In this document: one piece after another, positions 8,499 to 17,354 of the stretch
How positions within the stretch are numbered: position 1 is the first letter of the stretch
How the letters are laid out: each line of letters begins with the position of its first letter
Source of the DNA: Allobosea sp. AAP35
Lineage (GTDB): Bacteria; Pseudomonadota; Alphaproteobacteria; Rhizobiales; Beijerinckiaceae
Reading direction: 5' to 3'
NCBI RefSeq assembly: GCF_001295925.1
Contig: NZ_LJHQ01000044.1
Coordinates: 1 to 48,435, forward strand
Length of the DNA: 48,435 nt
Notes under the pieces: model-generated
What the model was told of the DNA's origin: nothing
Databases searched by the model: none
What the model saw: only the letters and a program-made list of their open reading frames with translations
Position numbers and translations under genes: made by a program

Positions 8499-9416
8499 TC
8501 AGCGTCTGGCCTGCCCGCCGAACATCGTGTCGAAGATCGATTTCATCGCCTGCTGATGGCTGTCCTGCACCTGTCGGCCGGTCTCGAACATCTGGTTGAG
8601 CGCATCGAGCCCGATCGCGCCGGGCCCGGACTGAGCGGTCGAGGGCGCGTCGTCCGCTGCGCGTTCCGCCGTCGCGCGCGGGGAAGGCGCCGCGCGGGGC
8701 TCTGGCTCGGCTGGCGGCGCTGACGCGCCACCCAGCATTCCGCTCAGGATCTGGCCGAGCATGCCGCCCATCTGGTCCATGCCCATCTGCCCGCCCGGCA
8801 TCTGACCGCCGCCGAAGGGACCGCCGCCTTGCGTCTGGGCCCCGGTCGGCGCCTGGGCGTTGCCGAACATTCCGCCGAGGATCGCTTCGAACGGGTTGGC
8901 CGGCGGGGCCGGCTGCGGGGGTGGCGCCGGCTGCATCCCGGGCATCTGGCCGCGCATCATCTCGGAAAACTGCCCGAGGATGCCGCCCATGCCCTGGCTG
9001 TTCATCGATTTGAACAGCCCGCCCATCACCATCGAGGCGATGATCGGCAGCATCTGCTTGAGCACGGCCTGACCGACGCCGCTCGTCGCCGCAGCCTGCG
9101 CCGCGACCGCGTTGCTGACGTCCTTGGAGCCGAAGATCTGGCTGAGGACATCGTTTCCGGCGCTCGTGGCATTGTCGGGAATGCCGTTGCCATTGGCATC
9201 GAAGATGCGGCCGAAGGGCTGGGCCGTCATCATCTGCGCCAGCGAGCCGAAGGAATAAGGGTCCGTCGTCTGGCGCTGCAGCCCCATCGAGAACGCCGGC
9301 AGCAGCGCCTCAATCGCGGCCTGCGTCTGCTGGGGGCTGAGACCGTATTGCTGCGACAGGTTCTGCATCGCCTGGCCGTTCTGGGCCTGCTGCATCATCT
9401 GGAACAGGTTCATCAT
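8499..9416 (-). CDS. DUF937 domain-containing protein
   Basis: 305 residues. The N-terminal half matches DUF937 (bacterial proteins with helical repeats: YGLSPQQTQAAIEALLPAFSMGL, then FSQIFG-like and AVLKQMLPIIASMVMGGL). Residues 73-81 read DANGNGIPD, resembling the calcium-binding loop of thrombospondin-3/dockerin-type repeats. The C-terminal half is low complexity: Pro-rich, then Gly/Met/Gln-rich, then a Pro/Glu/Ala linker and a final helix (LDALNQMFETGRQVQDSHQQAMKSIFDTMFGG). It begins 3 bases after the MATE stop, with GGAGG inside the end of the MATE gene, so it is translationally linked to that operon. Function unknown. Confidence 0.85.
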   Translation of the reverse strand: MMNLFQMMQQAQNGQAMQNLSQQYGLSPQQTQAAIEALLPAFSMGLQRQTTDPYSFGSLAQMMTAQPFGRIFDANGNGIPDNATSAGNDVLSQIFGSKDVSNAVAAQAAATSGVGQAVLKQMLPIIASMVMGGLFKSMNSQGMGGILGQFSEMMRGQMPGMQPAPPPQPAPPANPFEAILGGMFGNAQAPTGAQTQGGGPFGGGQMPGGQMGMDQMGGMLGQILSGMLGGASAPPAEPEPRAAPSPRATAERAADDAPSTAQSGPGAIGLDALNQMFETGRQVQDSHQQAMKSIFDTMFGGQARR

Positions 9417-9419
9417 GGC

Positions 9420-10865
9420 TTAGCCTCCCGCGGCCGCGCGGTCTGACGCCGCCTGCCGCGAGACGATAGCAGCGTCGGGGGGCGAGGCAAGCGGGGCGCG
9501 ACGAGCGGCTGCGCGCTCCAGCCGCGCAATGCCGCGATAGGCGAAGACCAGCGCCAGCACGCCGAAGGCGACCGCGCCCAGCGCCGAGCCGACGAGCGCC
9601 CCCTGCGGACCCGCGTACTGCGCGCCGAGCCAGGCCAGCGGCATCGTCCCCAGCGTCGCTCGGCCCCAGCTGAACAGCGTCGACTGGAACGGCATGCCAA
9701 GATTGTTGAAGGCGGCATTGGCGACGAAGAGCAGACCGACGAACAGCCACATCGGCCCGGCGATCAGGCAGAAGAACATCACCAGTTCGCGCGTCAGCCC
9801 GGTCGCGTCAAAGGCATCGACGATCGGGCCGCGCGCCAGCGCCAGCGCCAGCCCCGACACCACGACGCAGCCGATCGCAAACACCGCCGAAGCGGTCAGC
9901 CCGTTTTTCATCCGGTCGAACCGGCCCGCACCCCAGTTCTGGGCCAGGATCGGACCGACCGCGCCAGTCAGCGCAAACAGCACGCCGAAGGCCACCGGCA
10001 CGAGCCGGTCCATGATGGCCAGCGCCGCCACAGCCGCATCGCCGAACCGCGCGAAGATGCTGGCAAAGACGGCGTTGGCGATCGGGTTCGACAGATTGGT
10101 CAGGATCGCCGGCCCTGCGATCGTCATGGCCGCACCGGTATCGCCCCTCAGCCCGGCCGGGCTTGGCCGGGCGATCATGTCGTGGACCCGGACCGCGCCA
10201 TGAAGGCCCGTTGCAACGATGATGACGCGCGATACCACGATCGCCCAGGCCGCGCCGTCTGGCCCCAGGCCAGCCCAGAAGATCAGCAGCGGATCGAGCC
10301 CGGCCGTGACGATGCCGCCGCCCAGCGTCACGAACATGGCGCGTCGCGCATCGCCGACGGCACGCAGGACGCCCGACAATCCCATGCCCACCGCCATCAG
10401 GACATTGGAGGGCAGGACGATCCAGAGGAAGGACAGCGCGACCCGGTAGGATTCGTCATGCGCTCCGAGCAGGCGCAGGAGCCAGGGCAGGCAGGGCAGC
10501 GCGATGGCGGTCAGCACGACGGCGGCGATTGCCATCAGCGTCATCGTCGAGCCGGCGATCCGCCGTGCGCCGGGCCGGTCGCCGGCGCCCAGCGCGCGTG
10601 CGGTCAGGGCCGAAACCGCGATCATCAGCCCGATATTGATCGAGATCATCAGGTAGAGCACGATCGTGGCGAAGCCGACGCCGGCCGTGGCCTCCGGGCG
10701 GCCGAGCCAGGACACGTAGAGCAGCGACAGAAGATCGACCACGAAGATCGCCATCAGGCCGATCGCGCCCGTGCCCGTCATCACCGCGACGTGGCGCATC
10801 AGCGAGCCGCTGACGAAGGCGGCCTGTCTGGGACGGGCAGTCTTCGGATCGAGGGTTGCGCTCAC
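9420..10865 (-). CDS. MATE family efflux transporter
   Basis: Multidrug and toxic compound extrusion exporter of 481 residues with about twelve hydrophobic segments; family members expel cationic drugs or metabolites using H+ or Na+ gradients. Family features include MTGTGAIGLMAIFVVDLLSL (written as the region near residues 29-48) and SGVLRAVGDARRAMFV in the fourth/fifth helices, and repeat architecture of two six-helix halves. The start is a GTG overlapping the antiporter stop by four bases (GTGA), so the two are cotranscribed and translationally coupled. Substrate unknown. Confidence 0.92.
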   Translation of the reverse strand: MSATLDPKTARPRQAAFVSGSLMRHVAVMTGTGAIGLMAIFVVDLLSLLYVSWLGRPEATAGVGFATIVLYLMISINIGLMIAVSALTARALGAGDRPGARRIAGSTMTLMAIAAVVLTAIALPCLPWLLRLLGAHDESYRVALSFLWIVLPSNVLMAVGMGLSGVLRAVGDARRAMFVTLGGGIVTAGLDPLLIFWAGLGPDGAAWAIVVSRVIIVATGLHGAVRVHDMIARPSPAGLRGDTGAAMTIAGPAILTNLSNPIANAVFASIFARFGDAAVAALAIMDRLVPVAFGVLFALTGAVGPILAQNWGAGRFDRMKNGLTASAVFAIGCVVVSGLALALARGPIVDAFDATGLTRELVMFFCLIAGPMWLFVGLLFVANAAFNNLGMPFQSTLFSWGRATLGTMPLAWLGAQYAGPQGALVGSALGAVAFGVLALVFAYRGIARLERAAARRAPLASPPDAAIVSRQAASDRAAAGG

Positions 10866-12721
10866 CGTTCGGGCTCGCCGACACCGCCGACCGCGACCTC
10901 CGCCCCGCCATCCTCGATCACCTCCTGCGTCTCCGCCGTCAGCGCCTTCGATTTCGCCTTGGGCGCCACCAGCGGTTCGGGCGAGACACGCGGCACCTTG
11001 TTGATGCCGGCCGCGATGCCTTCATGGAACTGGATCTCCATGCGCTGCGCGTCGCGGTCGCGTACGTTCTCGATGACAAGGCTGGCCTCGTCATAGCTCA
11101 ATCCCAGCCCCTCCAGCGTCACGCGACCGAAGCCCAGCGCCGATTCGAAGGTCTCGCGCATCTGGAAATCGACATCGGCCTTCATCAACTCGATGGCGTG
11201 GACGCGGTCATAGGCGCGCGCATGCAGCCGCGCCTGCGCGAATTCGGCCTTGGCCATCTCCACGATCCGGGATGCCGCATGCCGATCGTCGATGCACACG
11301 CAGATGATGCGCGCCTTGCCGGCGCCGGCCGCGCGCAGCACGTCGAGGCGCGTGCCGTCGCCATAATAGATCTTGAAGCCGAACTTGGCCGCCGAGCGGA
11401 TGCGCTCGACATCGGAATCGATCACGGTGACGTCGATATGCTGCAGCAGCAGCGCCTGCGTCACCACCTGGCCGAAGCGGCCGAAGCCGATGACGACGAC
11501 CGAGGCTTGGCCCGCGCCCTCGAACGTCTCGTCGATCGTCTCGCGCGTGTCGCGCGACAAGAGCCAGCCATCGATCAGCTTGGCGAGGACCGGCCCGATC
11601 AGCATCGACAGCGCCGCGAGCGCGGTCACGATCGCCCCTTGCGACGCGTTGAGCAGGCCCAGCGACACGCCCAGCGGCAACAGCACGAAGGCGAATTCGC
11701 CCGCCGGCGAGAGCAGGGCCCCGGCCCGGATCGCCTCCGTGGTGGAGGAGCAGGAGGCGCGCAGGATCGCCGCCGCGATCGCGATCTTGAACAGCACCAG
11801 CAGCGGCGCCGCGATGGCGAGCAGGAGCGCGTTGTCGAGCACCAGCCGCAGATCGAGCGACATCCCCACCGCCATGAAGAACAGGCCGAGCAGCACCCCG
11901 CGGAATGGCTCGATATCGGCCTCGAGCTCATGGCGGAAATGTGATTCGGCCAGCAGCACTCCGGCGAGGAACGCCCCCATCGCCATGGACAACCCGACAT
12001 GCTCCATCAGCAGGGCGGCGCCGAGCACCACCAGCAGGGCGGCTGCCGTCATGACCTCCTTGGCGCCGGCCTTTGCGAGCAGATGGAAGAACGGGTTCAG
12101 CACATAGCGGCCCGCCAGCACGATCGCGATCAGCGCCAGGATTGCCAGGCCGATCCCCGTCAGGGCCTGCCCCGTGCCGCCGCTGGCCGCCCCCGTGGTC
12201 GCCAGCAGCGGCAGCACGGCCAGCGCCGGCGCGATCGAGATGTCCTGGAACAGCAGGATCGAGAAGGTCCGCCTCCCATAGGTTTCGTGCCCGTCGCCGC
12301 GCTCTTCCAGCACCTGCAGGGCGATCGAGGTGGCAGACAGGGCGAGCGCCAGCCCGACCGCGACCGCCCCGCCGACCGATAGGCCCAGCCACCAGGCCAC
12401 AGCGCCGATCGCGAGCGCGCTCAGCGCCATCTGCGAGAGGCCGGCACCGAGAATGTCCTTGCGCATCGAATAGAGCCGCGACGGCTGCAGTTCGAGGCCG
12501 ACCAGAAACAGCAGCAGCACGACACCGATCTCGGCCGTGCCGCGAATCGCGTCCGGGTCGGCGATCAGCGCCAGCACCGAGGGCCCGATGATGATGCCCG
12601 CCGCCAGATAGCCCAGCACGGCCGATTGCCCGAGCTTTCGGAACAGGGGCACGGCGATGACCGCCCCGGCACAGAAGGTCAGGATCGGCGGCAGATAGCT
12701 GGTGTGGGATGCGTCGGCCAT
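10862..12721 (-). CDS. Monovalent cation:proton antiporter-2 (Kef-type) with TrkA-N domain
   Basis: A CPA2 family K+/H+ antiporter of 619 residues. The N-terminal 380 residues carry about 12 membrane helices (FLVGLELQPSRLYSMRKD, GAFLAGVLLAES). A cytoplasmic NAD-binding TrkA-N domain follows, beginning VVVIGFGRFGQVV at about residue 408 and including VIDSDVERI and YGDGTR. E. coli KefB/KefC are gated by glutathione adducts; gshA lies 4 kb away, but glutathione control here is inference. The ATG at 12719-12721 is preferred to the TTG two codons earlier. It heads the antiporter-MATE-DUF937 operon; two perfect palindromes lie just upstream. Confidence 0.93.
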   Translation of the reverse strand: MADASHTSYLPPILTFCAGAVIAVPLFRKLGQSAVLGYLAAGIIIGPSVLALIADPDAIRGTAEIGVVLLLFLVGLELQPSRLYSMRKDILGAGLSQMALSALAIGAVAWWLGLSVGGAVAVGLALALSATSIALQVLEERGDGHETYGRRTFSILLFQDISIAPALAVLPLLATTGAASGGTGQALTGIGLAILALIAIVLAGRYVLNPFFHLLAKAGAKEVMTAAALLVVLGAALLMEHVGLSMAMGAFLAGVLLAESHFRHELEADIEPFRGVLLGLFFMAVGMSLDLRLVLDNALLLAIAAPLLVLFKIAIAAAILRASCSSTTEAIRAGALLSPAGEFAFVLLPLGVSLGLLNASQGAIVTALAALSMLIGPVLAKLIDGWLLSRDTRETIDETFEGAGQASVVVIGFGRFGQVVTQALLLQHIDVTVIDSDVERIRSAAKFGFKIYYGDGTRLDVLRAAGAGKARIICVCIDDRHAASRIVEMAKAEFAQARLHARAYDRVHAIELMKADVDFQMRETFESALGFGRVTLEGLGLSYDEASLVIENVRDRDAQRMEIQFHEGIAAGINKVPRVSPEPLVAPKAKSKALTAETQEVIEDGGAEVAVGGVGEPER

Positions 12722-12750
12722 GGGCAATCCACCGCAATGATGAAGGGCGT

Positions 12751-12789
12751 GTCAGCGATAACGCTGACGACAGAGGTCCTATCTAGGAC
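12751..12789 (-). promoter_or_regulatory. Two adjacent perfect palindromes upstream of the antiporter operon
   Basis: GTCAGCG-ATAA-CGCTGAC spans 12751-12768, 30 bases before the antiporter start, and GTCCTA-TC-TAGGAC spans 12776-12789. Only seven bases separate them. The first could form an mRNA hairpin or an operator; the second looks like an operator half-site pair. No regulator is assigned. Confidence 0.45.
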
Positions 12790-12857
12790 GTGCCGCCCGA
12801 TGATGCGACGCCCTGAACGTAGATGGATCATGCGGGGCTCGCTGGTGCATGCCAGTA

Positions 12858-13172
12858 CTAGCCAAGCGTGGGTTGATGAGATTGCGCTTTCGCCGTCAGC
12901 TCGATGCCGAGCGCTTTCATGACGGCAATCGTGGTTTTAAGGGTCGGATTGCCGTTCTCGCTGAACGAGCGATAGAGCTGTTCGCGCGACAGCCCCGTTT
13001 CGTTCGCGATCTGCGTCATGCCTTTGGCGCGCGCAACGACGCCAAGGGCGTGAGCGATATAGCTGGCATCTTCCGACGCGAACGCCTCCACCATAAAGGC
13101 TGCGATCGCCTCATCGGAAGTCAGTCCCTCGGCCGGGTCAAAGATTGTCAGCTTTTCGGCCACTTTACTCAC
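12858..13172 (-). CDS. Addiction module antidote protein, HigA-like
   Basis: A 104-residue antitoxin of the family described as probable addiction module antidote, with a C-terminal helix-turn-helix (MTQIANETGLSREQLYRSFS, then GNPTLKTTIAVMKALGIEL). It would neutralise the toxin encoded just upstream and repress their promoter. The start is taken as the GTG at 13170-13172, giving MSKVAEKLTIFDPAEGL and an 8-base overlap with the toxin end; another GTG at 13161-13163 is possible. The frame is open further upstream but only inside the toxin gene. Confidence 0.88.
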   Translation of the reverse strand: MSKVAEKLTIFDPAEGLTSDEAIAAFMVEAFASEDASYIAHALGVVARAKGMTQIANETGLSREQLYRSFSENGNPTLKTTIAVMKALGIELTAKAQSHQPTLG

Positions 13173-13461
13173 TCCATTCTTTCGACAGACGTTTCGCCAT
13201 CTTGATATCCCGCTCTTGGGTGCTCTTGTCGCCGCCGCAGAGCAGCACGACGATGGTGTCGCCGCGCTTCTGGAAATACACGCGGTAACCGGGGCCATGA
13301 TGGATACGCAATTCGCTGATTCCTTCGCCCACAGGCTCGACATCCCCCGCATGTCCAAAGGCCAGCCTGTCGAGCCGCGCGAAAATCACGGCCCGGGCGC
13401 GAACGTCTTTCAGACGCATCCACCATTTCCGGAATGTTTCCGTTTGCCGCAGTTCGATCAT
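13165..13461 (-). CDS. RelE/ParE superfamily toxin, HigB-like
   Basis: 98 residues, matching the putative addiction module killer protein family: FRKWWMRLKDVRARAVIFARLDRL, then GHAGDVEPVGEGISELRIHHGPGYRVYF and a C-terminal LLCGGDKSTQERDIKMAKRL. Members related to RelE cut ribosome-bound mRNA. Toxin-first order, as in higBA, with the antitoxin overlapping its 3' end. A TTGACG/TACATC pair with a 17-base spacer at 13467-13495 could be its promoter, which would place the transcript start almost at the ATG; this is weak. Divergent from ispH. Confidence 0.9.
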   Translation of the reverse strand: MIELRQTETFRKWWMRLKDVRARAVIFARLDRLAFGHAGDVEPVGEGISELRIHHGPGYRVYFQKRGDTIVVLLCGGDKSTQERDIKMAKRLSKEWSE

Positions 13462-13593
13462 GTCTTGATGTAGTTTAAAAACGACATTTCGTCAATGAAA
13501 GTGAACGTGGTCATACCGGCCCGCGGCACCGCACTTTCTTGACATCCCCGCCCCGACACCGAAAGAAGACGCCACGCTCACCGGATCGTTTTT

Positions 13594-14559
13594 GTGACCA
13601 AGCCGCCGCTCGATATCCTGCTCTGCGCGCCGCGTGGCTTCTGCGCCGGCGTCGTGCGCGCCATCGACGCGGTCGAGAAGGCGCTGATCCTGCATGGCGC
13701 GCCGGTCTATGTCCGCCATGAGATCGTCCACAACAAATACGTCGTCGAATCGCTGAAGCGGAAGGGCGCGGTCTTCGTCGCCGAGCTCTCGCAAGTGCCC
13801 GATGCGACGCGGCCGGTGATCTTCTCCGCCCATGGCGTCGCGAAATCGGTTCCCGCCGAGGCCGAGGCGCGAAGGCTCTTCGCCATCGACGCGACCTGCC
13901 CGCTGGTCACAAAGGTCCATCGCGAGGCCGAGGTCCACCACAAGCGCGGGCGCCATATCCTGCTCGTCGGCCATGCCGGCCATCCCGAGGTGATCGGCAC
14001 CATGGGACAATTGCCGCCGGGCGCGATCACCCTGATCGAGACGCTCGACGACGTCGCCACGCTTCAGCCGCCGGCCGGCTCGCCTTTGGCCTATGTCACC
14101 CAGACGACGCTCTCGGTCGACGACACCCGCGGCATCGTCGAGGCCTTGCAGGCGCGCTTCCCGGAGCTGATCGCGCCGCACAAGGAAGACATCTGCTATG
14201 CCACGACCAACCGCCAGGAGGCGGTCAAGCGCGTCGCGCCGCTGGTCGATGCGCTGATCGTCGTCGGCTCGCCGAATTCCTCGAACTCCCAGCGCCTGCG
14301 CGAGGTGGCCGAGCGCGCCGGCTGCCCGGTCGCCCGCCTCGTGCTGCGCACCGACGAGATCGACTGGGACGCATTCGGCGCCATCTCCAGCCTTGGCATC
14401 ACGGCCGGCGCCAGCGCGCCCGAGGTGCTGGTCGAGGAAATTATCGACGCGTTTGCGCAGCGCTATGAGGTCCGCGTCGAGACGGTTTCGACCGCTGACG
14501 AAAACGTTTTTTTCCCGCTGCCGCGCGCGTTGCGCGACGCTCCGGCCGCGGCCGAGTGA
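13594..14559 (+). CDS. ispH: 4-hydroxy-3-methylbut-2-enyl diphosphate reductase IspH
   Basis: Iron-sulfur enzyme of the last step of the methylerythritol phosphate pathway, reducing HMBPP to isopentenyl and dimethylallyl diphosphate, precursors for the ubiquinone tail and heme o. 321 residues. Cluster cysteines are C17 (GFCAGV), C102 (TCPLVTKVH) and C201 (ICYATTNRQ); the catalytic Glu lies in HPEVIGT near residue 132. The start is a GTG at 13594. The order ispH-thrB-rnhA is a known alphaproteobacterial arrangement; thrB begins 24 bases after the stop. Confidence 0.97.
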   Translation: MTKPPLDILLCAPRGFCAGVVRAIDAVEKALILHGAPVYVRHEIVHNKYVVESLKRKGAVFVAELSQVPDATRPVIFSAHGVAKSVPAEAEARRLFAIDATCPLVTKVHREAEVHHKRGRHILLVGHAGHPEVIGTMGQLPPGAITLIETLDDVATLQPPAGSPLAYVTQTTLSVDDTRGIVEALQARFPELIAPHKEDICYATTNRQEAVKRVAPLVDALIVVGSPNSSNSQRLREVAERAGCPVARLVLRTDEIDWDAFGAISSLGITAGASAPEVLVEEIIDAFAQRYEVRVETVSTADENVFFPLPRALRDAPAAAE

Positions 14560-14583
14560 GCGGCTCCTTCAGAAAGCGATCCC

Positions 14584-15549
14584 TTGGCCGTCTACACCGA
14601 AGTCCCCGATGACGAACTGGCGGCGTTCGTCGCGCGCTATGGCATTGGCGATCTGCTCTCCGCCAAGGGCATCGCCGAGGGCGTCGAGAACTCGAATTTC
14701 CTGCTGCACACGACGCAGGGCTTCTACATCCTGACGCTCTACGAAAAGCGTGTGAACCCCGACGACCTGCCGTTCTTCCTCGGCCTGATGCAGCATCTGG
14801 CGGCGCGCGGGTTGATCTGCCCGCAGCCGGTCAGCGACAGCCGCGGCGAGATGCTGGGCCGCCTAGCCGGACGGCCGGCCGCGATCGTGACCTTCCTCGA
14901 CGGGCTCTCGGTGCGCCGCCCGACGGCGACCCACTGCCAGGAACTCGGGCGCGGGCTCGCCCTGCTGCATCAGGCCGGCGCCGATTTCGCAATGGAGCGG
15001 GTCAATGCGCTCTCGGTGCCGGGCTGGCGCCCGCTCGCGCAGCAGGCGGGGCCGGCTGCCGACACGGTCTCGGCGGGGCTCGCCGCCCGCGTTGCGGCCG
15101 AGATCGCGGTGCATGAGGCCAGCTGGCCGCAAGACCTGCCGCGCGGCGTCATCCATGCCGATCTCTTCCCCAACAACGTGTTTTTCCTCAACAACGCGCT
15201 CTCGGGGCTGATCGATTTCTATTTTGCCTGCACCGACGCCTACGCCTACGACCTCGCCATCTGTCTCAACTCCTGGTGCTTCGAGGCCGACGCGTCCTTC
15301 AACCTGACCAAGGGCCAGGCCATGCTGGCGGGCTATGAGAGCGTGCGGCCGCTGACGCAAGCCGAGGTAGAGGCCCTGCCGCAGCTCTGCCGCGGCTCGG
15401 CGCTGCGCTTCCTGCTGACGAGGCTGGCCGATTGGCTCAACGTCCCGCCGGGCGCGCTGGTCAAGCCGCTCGATCCGCTCGAATACGATCGCAAGCTCGC
15501 CTTCCACCAACGCGTCGCCGATGCGCGCGATTACGGGCTGCGGCGATGA
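14584..15549 (+). CDS. thrB: Homoserine kinase ThrB (choline kinase-like fold)
   Basis: Phosphorylates homoserine for threonine synthesis; its partner thrC lies at 26222-27637. 321 residues of the alphaproteobacterial ThrB type, related to aminoglycoside phosphotransferases rather than GHMP kinases. The Brenner-like motif [10 protein letters not shown] at about residues 194-203 holds the catalytic Asp, and [19 protein letters not shown] holds the metal-binding Asp. The start appears to be TTG at 14584 (reading M-A-V-Y-T-E-V-P), matching the conserved N-terminus; no ATG fits. The stop overlaps rnhA by four bases. Confidence 0.95.
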   Translation: MAVYTEVPDDELAAFVARYGIGDLLSAKGIAEGVENSNFLLHTTQGFYILTLYEKRVNPDDLPFFLGLMQHLAARGLICPQPVSDSRGEMLGRLAGRPAAIVTFLDGLSVRRPTATHCQELGRGLALLHQAGADFAMERVNALSVPGWRPLAQQAGPAADTVSAGLAARVAAEIAVHEASWPQDLPRGVIHADLFPNNVFFLNNALSGLIDFYFACTDAYAYDLAICLNSWCFEADASFNLTKGQAMLAGYESVRPLTQAEVEALPQLCRGSALRFLLTRLADWLNVPPGALVKPLDPLEYDRKLAFHQRVADARDYGLRR

Positions 15550-16007
15550 GCGAGACGGCGATGAACGACGTGATCGAAATCTGGACGGACGGCGCCTGCT
15601 CCGGAAACCCGGGTCCCGGCGGCTGGGGGGCGATCCTGTCCTATAAGGGCACGCAGAAGGAGCTCTCCGGCGGCGAGGCGATGACGACCAACAACCGCAT
15701 GGAGCTGATGGGTGCGATTTCGGCGCTGGAATCGCTGACGCGGCCCTGCACGGTCGCGCTGCACACCGACAGCCAGTATCTGCGCCAGGGCATCACGGCC
15801 TGGATTCATGGCTGGAAGAAGAACGGCTGGAAGACCGCCGATCGCAAGCCGGTCAAGAATGAGGAGCTCTGGAAGCGCCTCGACGCCGCGCTTGGCCGCC
15901 ACAAGATCGAGTGGAAATGGGTCAAGGGCCATGCCGGCAACGAAATGAACGAGCGCGCCGACGTCCTGGCGCGCGACGGCATGGCGCCGTTCAAGCCGGG
16001 GCGCTGA
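15546..16007 (+). CDS. rnhA: Ribonuclease HI
   Basis: Cleaves the RNA strand of RNA-DNA hybrids, removing R-loops and primers. 153 residues, the normal length. The four catalytic acidic residues are recognisable: Asp in [17 protein letters not shown], Glu in [10 protein letters not shown], Asp in [11 protein letters not shown] and Asp in [11 protein letters not shown]. The basic handle region [18 protein letters not shown] is present. The ATG overlaps the thrB stop (ATGA), so translation is coupled; the second ATG, six codons on, is an alternative. Confidence 0.97.
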   Translation: MSETAMNDVIEIWTDGACSGNPGPGGWGAILSYKGTQKELSGGEAMTTNNRMELMGAISALESLTRPCTVALHTDSQYLRQGITAWIHGWKKNGWKTADRKPVKNEELWKRLDAALGRHKIEWKWVKGHAGNEMNERADVLARDGMAPFKPGR

Positions 16008-16042
16008 TAGGGCGGCCCGTTGGGGCGCTCGCCCGGCCAGGC

Positions 16043-17116
16043 TCAGACAGACGCGAAGGCCTCGGTCGCGAGCGGCGCGTCGTCCCGGTCGGCAGCCAGC
16101 ATGTGCCGCAGGCTCACGACGGTTCCGGGCTTCGCGTCGGTGACGGTGATGTCGGCCTCAAGCTGCTGGGCCAGCGCCCTGACGATGCTCGTCCCCAGCC
16201 CTCCCTTGGCGTCGTCGGCTGCTTTGGACATGCCGACCCCGTCATCGACGACATCGAGCGTCCAGGAGGTCTCGTCCGCGCGATAGATCACCTTGATCGT
16301 GCCGCCGCGATCGCCCGGAAAGGCGTGCTTCAGGGCGTTGATCACCAGCTCGGTGACGACCAATCCGAGGCTGATCGACATATCCGCATCCACGGTGCTG
16401 TCGTCGATCTCGGTCTCGAGCGTCAGCAGCGCCTGATCGGGGATCATCGAAGCCGCGATGCTGCGACAGAGATTGGTCAGATAGGCCCTGAGCGGAACCT
16501 GCCCGAGCTGGGATGTCGCCAATTGCTGCTGCAGGGACGCGATCGACATGACGCGGTTGTGAGCGTCCCGGAGATGGCCCCGGCTCTCCTCGGACTGCAC
16601 CTTGCGCGCGCTCTGCATCAGGATGCTGGCGATGATCTGCAGGCTGTTGGCGACCCGGTGCTGCAATTCCTGCAGGAGGATGGCCTTTTCGCGCAGAAGC
16701 TCGTCCTTCTGCCTCTCGCTCCGGCGGGCGTCGGTGACGTCGCTGACCGAGAGCAGCAGGCGGCCCTGGCCGGCTTCCCCGTAGTCGAGCTTATGCGCGT
16801 TGACGATCAGGCGCCGCGGATTGCCCGTGCCATGCAATGTCATCTCATAGGCTTCGACGGCGGCAAGGCCGTCAGCAGTCGCCCGCAGCAGCGAGACCAG
16901 CTGCGGCACGTTCCATTCGCCCGCTCCGATCGCGCTCAGATGTTGCCCCTCCATGCTGGCGGGATCGAGCTCGAAGGTCCGACAAAACGAACGGCTTGCC
17001 ACGATGATGGCGAGATCGGAATCGAGCAGCAACAGTGGAGCGTCTGAGGTCGAGATCACCGCGAGTGCCAGTCCAAGTGAAAGCTCGGGCGGGGTTCCGG
17101 TTGATGAGGGGGCCAT
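16043..17116 (-). CDS. Sensor histidine kinase, PAS + HisKA_2
   Basis: Cytoplasmic kinase of 357 residues. A PAS-like sensor spans about residues 18-128 (ISTSDAPLLLLDSDLAI ... LLSVSDVTDA), followed by the HisKA_2 dimerisation helix with phospho-acceptor His153 in LQELQHRVANSLQ, and an ATPase domain with N260 (ELVINALKHAF), DDGVGM at 291-296 and GGLGTS at 305-310. Kinases of this class act in the alphaproteobacterial general stress response or light/redox sensing. No transmembrane helix and no response regulator nearby. I chose ATG 17116 (AAGG upstream); the frame is open to ATG 17233. A perfect FNR/FixK-type box lies upstream at 17278. Confidence 0.88.
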   Translation of the reverse strand: MAPSSTGTPPELSLGLALAVISTSDAPLLLLDSDLAIIVASRSFCRTFELDPASMEGQHLSAIGAGEWNVPQLVSLLRATADGLAAVEAYEMTLHGTGNPRRLIVNAHKLDYGEAGQGRLLLSVSDVTDARRSERQKDELLREKAILLQELQHRVANSLQIIASILMQSARKVQSEESRGHLRDAHNRVMSIASLQQQLATSQLGQVPLRAYLTNLCRSIAASMIPDQALLTLETEIDDSTVDADMSISLGLVVTELVINALKHAFPGDRGGTIKVIYRADETSWTLDVVDDGVGMSKAADDAKGGLGTSIVRALAQQLEADITVTDAKPGTVVSLRHMLAADRDDAPLATEAFASV

Positions 17117-17277
17117 GACTGGCCTTTTTGACTGCCGTGAGCCTTCGGAGTGAAAGCGGGAATCCACAGGTCTCACTGCGGATATCGACCGCTCTGATGG
17201 GCGGTCCGTCTCCTCGTGGCGGCATCCTAGCATGCCTTCGCGCCAAGCGCGGGACTATCGCACCGCCAGGTTGTCTT

Positions 17278-17291
17278 TTGATTCAGATCAA
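17278..17291 (-). promoter_or_regulatory. FNR/FixK-type binding site
   Basis: TTGATTCAGATCAA is a perfect inverted repeat matching the FNR consensus TTGAT-N4-ATCAA and the FixK form TTGA-N6-TCAA. It lies 161 bases before the chosen kinase start, and a GATAGT -10-like element at 17254-17259 on the minus strand is about 19 bases downstream, roughly class II spacing. Oxygen-responsive control of the kinase is inferred. Confidence 0.65.
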
Positions 17292-17354
17292 AGGGGGGCG
17301 GTCGTGCCGGCGATGAACCACCGTCCAGGCCTGAGGCGAGCCGATCCGCTCCCG

